Shown here: positions 6,328 to 12,200 of the stretch, piece by piece | Numbering within the stretch: the first letter of the stretch is position 1 | Layout: each line of letters opens with the position of its first letter | Assembly: GCA_030837395.1 (NCBI GenBank) | Contig: JAUPKO010000344.1 | Location: 1-12,200, forward strand | DNA: 12,200 nt | DNA from: Actinomycetota bacterium | Lineage (GTDB): Bacteria; Actinomycetota; Actinomycetes; S36-B12; UBA10799 | Direction: 5' to 3' | The notes under the pieces: model-generated | Seen by the model: the letters and a program-made list of their open reading frames with translations, nothing else | What the model was told of the DNA's origin: nothing | Databases searched by the model: none | Translations under genes and position numbers: made by a program

Positions 6328-8282
6328 GAGATCGCCCGCCCAATCTGGAAAATCGCCACAGCCAAGGTCCAGGCAACGACCAACTGCATCGCCACGCCGA
6401 TCACCGTCCAGCGCAGGCCGATCTCCTGCCGCTGCGCCGCCAGCGTCGCCACGCACGGCGTATACGCCAGCAGGAACACCAGGAAGGCGAATACCGCTGC
6501 TGTCGTGTGCCCACCCGAGGACTCATCGAAGGTCCGCTGCAACTCATCGCCCAAGGCCCCCGGGGTACGAGCATTCTCCGGTTCGGCGGTGGCAAACGTC
6601 TGCGCCCAAGACGAGATGACCGCCTCCTTCGCCACGAATCCGACCATCAACGCACTGGTCGTCTCCCAGGTGCCGAACCCGGCCGGGACGAGCACCGGGG
6701 CGATGGTCTGAGCCGTGGCGGCGTAAACGCTGTCCTGCACGGGCACGTCGCCGAACGATCCGCCCGAATCCGGCATCGGGGTGGCACTGAGTGCCCAGAC
6801 CGCCACGACCGTGATCACGACGATCCCGCCGGCGGTGCGCAGGAACCCGCGCAACCGGAGCCACACGCTTGCCAGCAGCAACCGGGGCAACGGCAATTGG
6901 TATGGCGGCAGATCAAGCACTAACGGCTCCCCGCCGATCCCCCGAATGAGCGTCGAGCGCAACAGCAACCCGACCAGCACCACCAGCACGATCGACAGCA
7001 CGTACATCCCGAACACCACAGTGCCGGCTTGCGAGCCGAAGAACGTGGTGGCCACCAGCACATAGACGGTCAGCCGGGCGGTGCACGAAGTGAACGGCAC
7101 CAGCAGCGCCGTCAGCAACCGATGCCGGGCGTCAGGCAGCACCCGCGTGCCGGAGATCGCCGGCACATTGCACCCGAATCCCACGACGAGCGGCAGGAAA
7201 GCCCTCCCGGGCAGGCCGATGGCCCGCATCAATCGGTCCGTGACTACCGCAGCCCGCGCCATATAGCCCGAGTCCTCCAGCAGTGCCAGAAGCAAGAACA
7301 TCAATGCCATCAGCGGCACGAAGGTCAACAGCATGCCGACCCCCGCTATGAGCCCGTCCACCACCAACCCCTGCACCCAGGTGTCGTCCAGGCCCACGAG
7401 GGTCAGCACCCACGTCGCCACCCCCGCCACGGGACCGTCGATCACGGCCCCGAGGGCCGCCTGGATTGGCGCGGCTACCTTGGTGGTGATTTGGAACACC
7501 GTCCACATCACCAGCAGGAAGATCAATGGGCCGAGGATGGGCGAGGTGACCAGGCGATCGATGCGGTCCGACCACGTGGCGCGGCCGGTGTCGGTGCTGG
7601 TGACGGCCGCCGACACTGCGGTGTTAATCCGCTCGAACAGGGCATCGGCCCGGTCCAGCGGATCCTCGGCCTCCACCGACCAGGGCTGTGGGACCTCGTG
7701 TTGGCGCACCTGTTCCACGACGCCGGCGAGGGCATCCAGACGGTTGCGCCGACGCGGATCGAGGTCTACAACCGGCACGTCCAATGCTTCGGCCAGGGCC
7801 GCGGGATCCACCCGCACCCCACGCCGGGCGGCGACATCGGCCATCGTGACGGCGAGCACCACGGGTTGCGCAGTGGTGCGGATCTGGGCCAACAGATAGA
7901 GCCCGCGGGCTAAGTGCGCAGCTGAAGCGACCACCACGACCACGTCGGGCCGTTCCGCAACCGGGGGCTCCAGCAGGAGGGCTCGGGTCAAGGCTTCGTC
8001 GGGGGACTGCGGGTCCAGGCTGTAGGCCCCGGGCAGGTCGACCAACAGGACCTCGCGGCCGCCGACCTCCCATGCCCCTCGTCCGACCGCAACTGTCGTT
8101 CCCGGCCAGTTGCCCACGTCGCGGTTGAGCCCGGTGAGGGCGTTGAACAGCGTGGACTTGCCCACATTGGGGCTGCCGGCCAGGGCCACCACCGGGGCAT
8201 CCGGCGCGACGTCGACAGTCGCGGACTCGCTGTGGCACGAGGGCACCGGCGCCACTGAGTCGCCCCCAACCGTGGCGACCAT
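6324..8282 (-). CDS. feoB: Ferrous iron transporter FeoB
   Basis: This 652-residue inner-membrane Fe(II) transporter has an N-terminal GTPase domain. The start at 8280-8282 is one base after the feoA stop. G1 is GSPNVGKST (36-44), G2 lies in GNWPGTTV (57-64), and G3 is DLPGAYSL (82-89). The expected G4 NxxD reads TMAD (146-149), and no clear G5 SA motif follows, so nucleotide preference may differ. Gate and pore landmarks are intact: LEDSGYMAR (335-343), GFGCNVPA (368-375) and PFTSCTAR (396-403), with conserved Cys371 and Cys400. Multiple membrane spans run from about residue 250 to the end. The N-terminus before G1 (1-30) carries a Cys/His pair (C16, H17). It works with FeoA and FeoC in uptake of reduced iron. 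Confidence 0.96.
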   Translation of the reverse strand: MVATVGGDSVAPVPSCHSESATVDVAPDAPVVALAGSPNVGKSTLFNALTGLNRDVGNWPGTTVAVGRGAWEVGGREVLLVDLPGAYSLDPQSPDEALTRALLLEPPVAERPDVVVVVASAAHLARGLYLLAQIRTTAQPVVLAVTMADVAARRGVRVDPAALAEALDVPVVDLDPRRRNRLDALAGVVEQVRQHEVPQPWSVEAEDPLDRADALFERINTAVSAAVTSTDTGRATWSDRIDRLVTSPILGPLIFLLVMWTVFQITTKVAAPIQAALGAVIDGPVAGVATWVLTLVGLDDTWVQGLVVDGLIAGVGMLLTFVPLMALMFLLLALLEDSGYMARAAVVTDRLMRAIGLPGRAFLPLVVGFGCNVPAISGTRVLPDARHRLLTALLVPFTSCTARLTVYVLVATTFFGSQAGTVVFGMYVLSIVLVVLVGLLLRSTLIRGIGGEPLVLDLPPYQLPLPRLLLASVWLRLRGFLRTAGGIVVITVVAVWALSATPMPDSGGSFGDVPVQDSVYAATAQTIAPVLVPAGFGTWETTSALMVGFVAKEAVISSWAQTFATAEPENARTPGALGDELQRTFDESSGGHTTAAVFAFLVFLLAYTPCVATLAAQRQEIGLRWTVIGVAMQLVVAWTLAVAIFQIGRAIS

Positions 8283-8283
8283 G

Positions 8284-8562
8284 TCAGCTGATTCCGTGGA
8301 CGACTGGTCGCGTTCCGGCGAGTGCGTCGGTGACTGGGTCGTCGATCGGGGCCACCTTGATGCCTCGCAGTGTGGCGCGGTCCAAGGCGATGCGGGAATG
8401 GTCCACGCTGACGACACGGCCCCCACCTGCGGTGCGGTGCGACACCACGACGGACTCCCCGGGCCGCAGGCCGAGTTCGGCCAATCGGAGGCGCACCGAC
8501 CCCGACCCATCGACCGAATCGATGCACAACGCCGACCCGAGGGGCGCCTCGCTCAAGTTCAC
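8284..8562 (-). CDS. feoA: FeoA, SH3-like partner of FeoB
   Basis: This 92-residue cytoplasmic protein has the FeoA SH3-like pattern: LSEAPLGSALCIDSV, then RLRLAELGLRPGESVVV (about 23-39) and a final beta strand ending LRGIKVAPI. It is thought to bind FeoB and tune its GTPase or transport. The start is GTG at 8560-8562. No normal-spaced Shine-Dalgarno is visible, while a TACGCT -10 candidate ends six bases upstream, so a leaderless message is likely. It is the first gene of feoABC, and the tail (about 75-92) is slightly longer than the core domain. Confidence 0.93.
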   Translation of the reverse strand: MNLSEAPLGSALCIDSVDGSGSVRLRLAELGLRPGESVVVSHRTAGGGRVVSVDHSRIALDRATLRGIKVAPIDDPVTDALAGTRPVVHGIS

Positions 8563-8568
8563 CCCACG

Positions 8569-8597
8569 AGCGTAGCAGCCGACTTAGGGTTACCTAA
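8569..8597 (-). promoter_or_regulatory. Predicted feo promoter with an iron-box-like palindrome
   Basis: The minus strand reads TTAGGTAACCCTAA (8597 down to 8584), with TTAGG and CCTAA arms around four bases. These arms match the outer half-sites of DtxR/IdeR iron boxes, but the classical site is 19 bases with a longer centre. A -10-like TACGCT lies at 8569-8574, 17 bases from TTAGGT as a possible -35, and the GTG start of feoA follows six bases later. Repression by an iron-loaded DtxR-family regulator is inferred from the arms and the target gene. Confidence 0.5.
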
Positions 8598-8627
8598 CTT
8601 CCGCCATGGGCCCCGTGCCGTTAGCCG

Positions 8628-8660
8628 GCCCCGCCGCGCGAGTACGCGATCCGGCGGGGC
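8628..8660. other. GC-rich hairpin upstream of feoA
   Basis: GCCCCGCCG (8628-8636) pairs with CGGCGGGGC (8652-8660). The stem continues as CGCG/CGCG around an AGTA loop, with a three-base bulge. It lies between the nuclease gene end (8792) and the feo promoter, all on the minus strand. It could terminate transcription from the upstream gene before feoA. No T-tract follows. Confidence 0.4.
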
Positions 8661-8684
8661 GTGCCGACGCACTGCGTGGGCCGT

Positions 8685-8784
8685 GTGGGCGCAACCCGCC
8701 AGATCGACCAGCACGGTGGGCAGAAGCCGCCACATATGGCGGGCTCTGCCCACCGGACCCAGAGGGATGGCGTAATCTGCCCAC
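8685..8784. repeat. Hairpin repeat cluster, copy group downstream of the DUF559 gene
   Basis: Three related units built on GTGGGCAGAACCCGCCA or its complement occur here. They are a degenerate copy at 8685-8701, a near-perfect hairpin at 8714-8755, and a half copy at 8768-8784. In the hairpin, an 11-base outer stem is followed by a two-base mismatch, then a six-base inner stem and a CATA loop. The same core recurs on the other side of the nuclease gene (9842-9948). The arrangement resembles a REP/BIME-type intergenic repeat. Confidence 0.7.
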
Positions 8785-8791
8785 TCCTCAG

Positions 8792-9736
8792 TCACGAGGG
8801 CCAGCCCAGCCCCAGAGTCGCACAAATCTCAGCGATCACTTGCTGCGGCTCTTGCGTGATGCGCCACCAACTGAACTGCAGCACCCGCCACCCGTTGGCC
8901 TCCAAGAGGTTGCGCCGCCGCTCGTCGTCCTCCCGACGATCGGCGCCATGCCACGCCCGACCGTTGACCTCGATGATCACCTGCTGGCGATCGAAGAGGA
9001 CATCCGCGCACACGCGTCTGCCCGCGACCGTCAGCCACACGTTCGCGCGCCAACCAGTGAGTTCCGCTCGCTGCAGGAGCGAGACAATCTCCCGCTCGGC
9101 CTCTGACTGCGCATTGTCGCTCAGCCCGATCAGGTAGCCACGCAGCCGGCCGGTGCCTTGAGCACGGCCCAACTCATCGATGGCTTGAGCGAGAAGTGAG
9201 GCCATGTTCGCAGCGCCCCATACCGCGACTGCCCGGTCGGCCAGCTTGGCCGACTGCTCTTCCGGCCACAACCGCAGCAGGTCGACCAGCGCCTCGGCCT
9301 CCCGCGCAACCCGCACGCCATAGAGCTCGACGCCGGGCGGCGGTGGGCGGCGGATGAGTCGCGCCCCGGCCCGCACGTGTTGGGCACACGTGAGCCAGGG
9401 AACCTCGCCGAGCTCGACGTCACGCCACAGCCGTTCCTTGGCCAGACCTTGGACCGCGATCGCAGAGGGGCCCGCCAGCACGGCACCCGGACCGGCACGA
9501 TGGGCGGCCGCCAGCGACTCGGTGAACAGGTCGAGCGGAACCGCCGCATGAATGAGCACATCTCGCCCGCGCCGCAGCAACAGCCCCGCCGACACCTGCC
9601 GCGAGATGGTCCTGGTCGAGTAACCGACCTCGAGCAACTGGGAACTGGTGAAAACCCCCGCTTGGACGGCGATGAGTCGGGCGAGGCCATGGTCCCGGGT
9701 TGTCCGGTCGGCGCGGGTCAGTGTTGAATCCCCCAT
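8792..9736 (-). CDS. AbiEi-like winged helix fused to a DUF559 (Vsr-like, PD-(D/E)XK) nuclease domain
   Basis: This is a 314-residue soluble protein. Residues about 14-62 (ARLIAVQAGVFTSSQLLEVG, then STRTISRQVSAGLLLR) match the winged-helix N-terminus of AbiEi-type antitoxins. Residues about 210-312 fit DUF559: Glu212 in SEAE, Asp245 in CADVLFD, then IIEVNGRAWHG (254-264, Glu256), an acidic Asp/Arg stretch and NGWRVLQFSWW (281-291). The usual ExDG reads EVNG. Such proteins are annotated as antitoxin-like or as endonucleases and often occur in many copies in actinobacteria. The real role is unresolved, and no AbiEii toxin lies next to it. The start at 9734-9736 has only a weak ribosome binding site. 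Hairpin repeats flank the gene on both sides. Confidence 0.85.
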   Translation of the reverse strand: MGDSTLTRADRTTRDHGLARLIAVQAGVFTSSQLLEVGYSTRTISRQVSAGLLLRRGRDVLIHAAVPLDLFTESLAAAHRAGPGAVLAGPSAIAVQGLAKERLWRDVELGEVPWLTCAQHVRAGARLIRRPPPPGVELYGVRVAREAEALVDLLRLWPEEQSAKLADRAVAVWGAANMASLLAQAIDELGRAQGTGRLRGYLIGLSDNAQSEAEREIVSLLQRAELTGWRANVWLTVAGRRVCADVLFDRQQVIIEVNGRAWHGADRREDDERRRNLLEANGWRVLQFSWWRITQEPQQVIAEICATLGLGWPS

Positions 9737-9841
9737 GACACCAGCCTGCCGGTTGCGCCCTGGCTGGCGCCCGGGTCATCCACAGGGGGTTGCGCCCGCG
9801 CGGCCCTGCGCAGCGTGGCACCGAGTGTCCCGCCGCCGTCC

Positions 9842-9948
9842 GGGCAGATGCCGCCATCCGGGCCAACCGGGTGGGCAGAACCGGCCACATAGGGCGGGTT
9901 CTGCCCGACGGTTGCGCCAGTGTGGCGGGTTCTGCCCGACGGTTGCGC
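9842..9948. repeat. Hairpin repeat cluster, copy group upstream of the DUF559 gene
   Basis: This group holds a half unit at 9842-9856 and a hairpin at 9871-9908 (perfect 10-base stem, GGGCAGAACC at 9873-9882 with GGTTCTGCCC at 9897-9906). There is also an exact 25-base direct repeat, 9893-9917 and 9924-9948, in 31-base register. The core GGCGGGTTCTGCCC is shared with the cluster at 8685-8784. The units sit between the PAP2 gene end and the nuclease gene start, where they might also terminate transcription. Confidence 0.75.
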
Positions 9949-9993
9949 TGCCGACCCCATGAAACCGCCCAACCGAGGCGCCCAGGAACACCG

Positions 9994-10740
9994 CTAGTCC
10001 TCGGGGCCGGATCCCCAACGCCGCAGGCACAGCCCCGCCACCACCAGGAGCCACCCGAAACCGAACAGCCAACCGCCCAACACGTCCGTCACCCAGTGCA
10101 CGCCGTACAGCAACCGACTCGGGCCCATCCCCACCCCGATCAGCACACACACCCACCCCAGCACGGACGACCACGGCCGCGGCAGCACGAACATCACCAC
10201 CACGCCCATTGCCACCCACGTGGTCACCCCCGACAACGTGTGCCCGGACGGGAACGAGTACCCGTGCTCGGAGAAGAACGGCTCGGACCATTCCGGCCGG
10301 GCCCGTTGCACCGTATTCTTGAGCGTTTCCGAGATCACCAGTCCGCCGATAGCCGACGCCGCGAAGAAGGCCAGCCAGTGCCATCGTCGCAAGGCCATTA
10401 ACACCAGCCCGAACGCCAAACCGAGCGGTGCAGTGATGTTGCCCGAGCCCAGCACTTGGAACTCCTGGGCGAAACGCTGCAATGCGATATGGTCCTGCGC
10501 GAGGCTGAAGAACCAGCGGTTGTAGGGCAGGTCGCTGGCATCGAGGGACTGCTCCGCCAGCACCACCACGGACGTCAGCAGCAAGCCGAGGGCCAGCAAC
10601 CCGAGCCCGGACCACACATAGATCCGTCCGGCCGACTTGCCCGGCGGCATGCGCCATCGATCGGCGCGCTGCACGACGTCGTAGACCGGCGCCGGGAAGA
10701 CCTTGGCACTCCCGGTCGCGATCGGTGCATCGTCAGCCAT
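9994..10740 (-). CDS. PAP2-family membrane phosphatase
   Basis: This 248-residue integral membrane lipid phosphatase has all three signature motifs: K141-x6-R148-P149 (KNTVQRARP), PSGH (164-167) and SRLLYGVHWVTD (208-219, catalytic His215 and Asp219). His167 and His215 are the expected acid/base and nucleophile. Roughly six spans are visible, at about 42-63, 105-122, 125-140, 170-187, 190-204 and 221-239. The likely substrates are lipid phosphates or pyrophosphates such as phosphatidylglycerol phosphate or undecaprenyl pyrophosphate; the sequence does not decide. The start at 10738-10740 follows GGAAGG and overlaps the upstream flippase-like gene by 8 bases. The longer in-frame extension to 10815 lies within that gene and was rejected. 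Confidence 0.92.
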   Translation of the reverse strand: MADDAPIATGSAKVFPAPVYDVVQRADRWRMPPGKSAGRIYVWSGLGLLALGLLLTSVVVLAEQSLDASDLPYNRWFFSLAQDHIALQRFAQEFQVLGSGNITAPLGLAFGLVLMALRRWHWLAFFAASAIGGLVISETLKNTVQRARPEWSEPFFSEHGYSFPSGHTLSGVTTWVAMGVVVMFVLPRPWSSVLGWVCVLIGVGMGPSRLLYGVHWVTDVLGGWLFGFGWLLVVAGLCLRRWGSGPED

Positions 10741-11923
10741 GGCTGTGGTCCTTCCGGGTGGGGGGCGGATCGGCAGGCAGGGTGGCCGGCGGATCGGGGG
10801 CCGGCGCCAGGTCAAGGCCGGCCGCGTGCTGCAACTCTTCGTCGCGATAACGGCGCCTGGCCGTCACGGCCCAGATTCCGGCCGACACCAGCCCGACCCC
10901 GATCGGCAGCGCATAAGTGCCGAACCGATACAGCACCACCCCCGCGAACACCACGCCCTGATACTGCTGCCCCAGGTAAGCGGTGTACGCGGCGGTGTAG
11001 GCCACCTCCACCACTCCGACCCCGCCCGGCGTGATCTGCACCAAGGTCGACAGCCGCCCGATCGTGTAGACGGCCAGCCCAGCCACAATCCCCAGTGCAC
11101 TAGTCGGCACCCCTGCCGCCCACAGGCTGACCACCAGCAGCAGACCGTTGGCCCAATAGAGCACGGCCACGAACAGCACCACCTGCCGACCACTGGCCCG
11201 TAGCCCGTCGATCAGCCGACTGCGCAACCGCATGGCACCGGCCACACCTGGGTCCTCCCCCGCTGGGCGGCGCAGCAACCGACGCCCGCCGGCCACGGCT
11301 CGGTTGCCCGCGCGGGCGATCGCCGCCGTAGCGCGGGAGCTGCCCAGCAGGAGGCCTGACCCAGCCACCACCAGGACCGCCAGCACCGTGGCCGCGACCG
11401 CCACCGGGATCAACGACTGTGCCTGCGGGTCCTGGGCACCCACGGCGGCGAGCAGGGCCATCCCGACGATGGGCATGGACGCGGTCATCACCGTCGTCAC
11501 CAATGAGACCGTGACGGTGGCGCGGGCGAAGTCGTCGCCGTTGACCCCGTAGGTGCGCAGCATGGTGAAGCGCACGGCGAGGGCGGACGGTCCGGGCACC
11601 AGGTTGCCCACGGCTTGCGACGCGTGCTGCGACAGAAACGCCCCCCGGAAACCCAATTGCGGCAAGGGCGCGAGCGTGGTCCAGGTGGTCAGCAGCATCA
11701 CCAGAGCGGCCCCCACTCCAAGTCCCAGCACCCACCAAGGCGTCAATCCCGCGATGGCCTGCGTCACTGAACTGCCCTGGCGGAATTCCTTGTTGATCGA
11801 ATACGCGATGAAGCCGAGTGCGATGACGGCGACCAGGCCGAGGGCGATGCGGCGGAGCAGATGCCGGGGCCGGTCCGGGACGTCACCGACCGCCGCATGC
11901 TGCAATCGGTGGCTCGACTTCAC
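10733..11923 (-). CDS. Lysylphosphatidylglycerol-synthase-type transmembrane protein (MprF flippase-like)
   Basis: This 396-residue polytopic protein has about eight membrane spans and belongs to the LPG_synthase_TM/UPF0104 group. The family includes the flippase half of MprF, and many stand-alone members have unknown lipid substrates. The family hallmark near the C-terminus is PGGVGVVE (299-306). An earlier block, QAVGNLVPGPSALAVRFTML (roughly 98-117), matches the family's first conserved loop. There is no C-terminal aminoacyl-transferase domain, so it is not a full MprF. It ends in a Pro-rich cytoplasmic tail. The start is GTG at 11921-11923, ten bases after the EAL gene stop, with a weak ribosome binding site. 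The 8-base overlap with the PAP2 gene suggests flipping plus dephosphorylation of one lipid. Confidence 0.88.
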   Translation of the reverse strand: MKSSHRLQHAAVGDVPDRPRHLLRRIALGLVAVIALGFIAYSINKEFRQGSSVTQAIAGLTPWWVLGLGVGAALVMLLTTWTTLAPLPQLGFRGAFLSQHASQAVGNLVPGPSALAVRFTMLRTYGVNGDDFARATVTVSLVTTVMTASMPIVGMALLAAVGAQDPQAQSLIPVAVAATVLAVLVVAGSGLLLGSSRATAAIARAGNRAVAGGRRLLRRPAGEDPGVAGAMRLRSRLIDGLRASGRQVVLFVAVLYWANGLLLVVSLWAAGVPTSALGIVAGLAVYTIGRLSTLVQITPGGVGVVEVAYTAAYTAYLGQQYQGVVFAGVVLYRFGTYALPIGVGLVSAGIWAVTARRRYRDEELQHAAGLDLAPAPDPPATLPADPPPTRKDHSHG

Positions 11924-11933
11924 CCGGGCGACT

Positions 11934-12200
11934 CTATGCGTGCAGAGGCAGGGGTGGCAGCGGGAACCTGCCAGCGGGCGGGCGGGGCCCGACCAACGTT
12001 GGACGGCCCACGAGGTAGCCCTGAACGTACCTGACACCGCACCGGCGGGCGGCCTCCAACTGAGCGATCTGTTCAACGCCTTCGAGAACCACATCGGCGC
12101 CGATAGCGACGGCGATCGACTGCACGGCCTCCAGGATCGCCTCCTCCCGGCGGGTGGGGTAGCGGCTCACCAACGCCCGGTCGACCTTGATGATGTCGAC
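11934..12200 (-). CDS. EAL-domain (c-di-GMP phosphodiesterase family) protein, C-terminal fragment
   Basis: Only the last 88 codons are inside the window; the 5' end lies beyond 12200. The fragment begins VDIIKVDRALVSR, the EAL motif KxD. It continues with VVLEGVEQIAQLEAA (EGVE, usually AEGVE) and VRYVQGYLVGRP (QGY). These keep the Lys, Glu and Gln expected in an active c-di-GMP phosphodiesterase, but the EAL and DDFG motifs are outside the window, so activity cannot be judged. After the domain there is a short Pro/Arg-rich tail ending in a TAG stop at 11934-11936. It lies ten bases upstream of the flippase-like gene and may share its transcript. Confidence 0.9.
   Translation of the reverse strand, partial: VDIIKVDRALVSRYPTRREEAILEAVQSIAVAIGADVVLEGVEQIAQLEAARRCGVRYVQGYLVGRPTLVGPRPPAGRFPLPPLPLHA

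Noticed and set aside
6042..7913. Plus-strand frames opposite feoC and feoB
   Set aside because: Their translations are Arg/His/Pro-rich low-complexity sequence with no coherent domain, and they are antisense to a confidently identified feoB.
8559..8825. Minus-strand frame of 88 codons between the nuclease gene and feoA
   Set aside because: It overlaps the nuclease gene end, runs through the hairpin repeats and collides with the feo promoter region. There is no ribosome binding site support.
8792..9736. Complete AbiE toxin-antitoxin system
   Set aside because: Only the antitoxin-like winged helix is present, fused to a nuclease domain. No AbiEii nucleotidyltransferase gene lies next to it.
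9893..9948. Possible CRISPR array
   Set aside because: There are only two exact 25-base copies with a six-base gap, no spacers of typical length and no cas genes. It fits a REP-like hairpin family better.
8685..9948. Insertion sequence or transposon carrying the DUF559 gene
   Set aside because: No transposase is present, and I saw neither clear terminal inverted repeats bounding one unit nor a target-site duplication. The flanking repeats alone do not establish a mobile element.
9776..10657. Minus-strand frame of 293 codons overlapping the PAP2 gene
   Set aside because: It is in a different frame from the PAP2 gene, which carries all three phosphatase motifs. This frame runs into the repeat region and shows no domain.

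Overview
The window is high-GC DNA that looks chromosomal and from an actinobacterium (Actinomycetota). The signs are strong GC bias with long antisense shadow frames, frequent GTG starts, genes joined by 4-base ATGA/GTGA overlaps, probable leaderless starts (a TAnnnT hexamer six bases before the start codon), proline-rich small membrane proteins, and an AbiEi-like/DUF559 nuclease of a kind common in actinobacteria. Genus cannot be fixed from the sequence. I support 14 protein genes (two cut by the window ends), one tRNA, a family of hairpin repeats and several putative regulatory dyads.

Region 1 (1-4236, all minus strand) is a tightly packed operon. In transcription order it holds a divergent Lgt-like membrane protein, two related proline-rich three-span membrane proteins, a radical SAM enzyme of the tetraether lipid synthase (Tes/MJ0619) family, a small two-span membrane protein, and the first eight codons of another gene. 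Every junction from the Lgt-like gene to the small membrane protein overlaps by 4 or 8 bases. A lipid-alkylating radical SAM enzyme coupled to a phospholipid-handling fold and envelope proteins suggests an uncharacterised membrane-lipid or lipid-anchor modification pathway. A perfect 8-base dyad sits on the predicted operon promoter. This is the most interesting part of the window.

Region 2 (4237-5943) has a divergently transcribed plus-strand gene for a 438-residue protein, possibly related to helicase-associated domains. A convergent gap with two dyads follows, then a minus-strand tRNA-Arg(CCU) with encoded CCA.

Region 3 (5867-8600, minus) is a ferrous iron uptake operon, feoA-feoB-feoC. 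It has an iron-box-like palindrome upstream, a probable leaderless feoA, and a FeoB whose G4 nucleotide-specificity motif is atypical. The tRNA starts only 12 bases after the feoC stop codon.

Region 4 (8600-9993) holds an AbiEi-like/DUF559 gene of the PD-(D/E)XK type. Copies of one hairpin-forming intergenic repeat flank it on both sides.

Region 5 (9994-12200, minus) holds, in transcription order, the C-terminal end of an EAL-domain (c-di-GMP) protein, a lysylphosphatidylglycerol-synthase-type membrane protein and a PAP2-family lipid phosphatase. The last two overlap by 8 bases and probably act together on envelope lipids.
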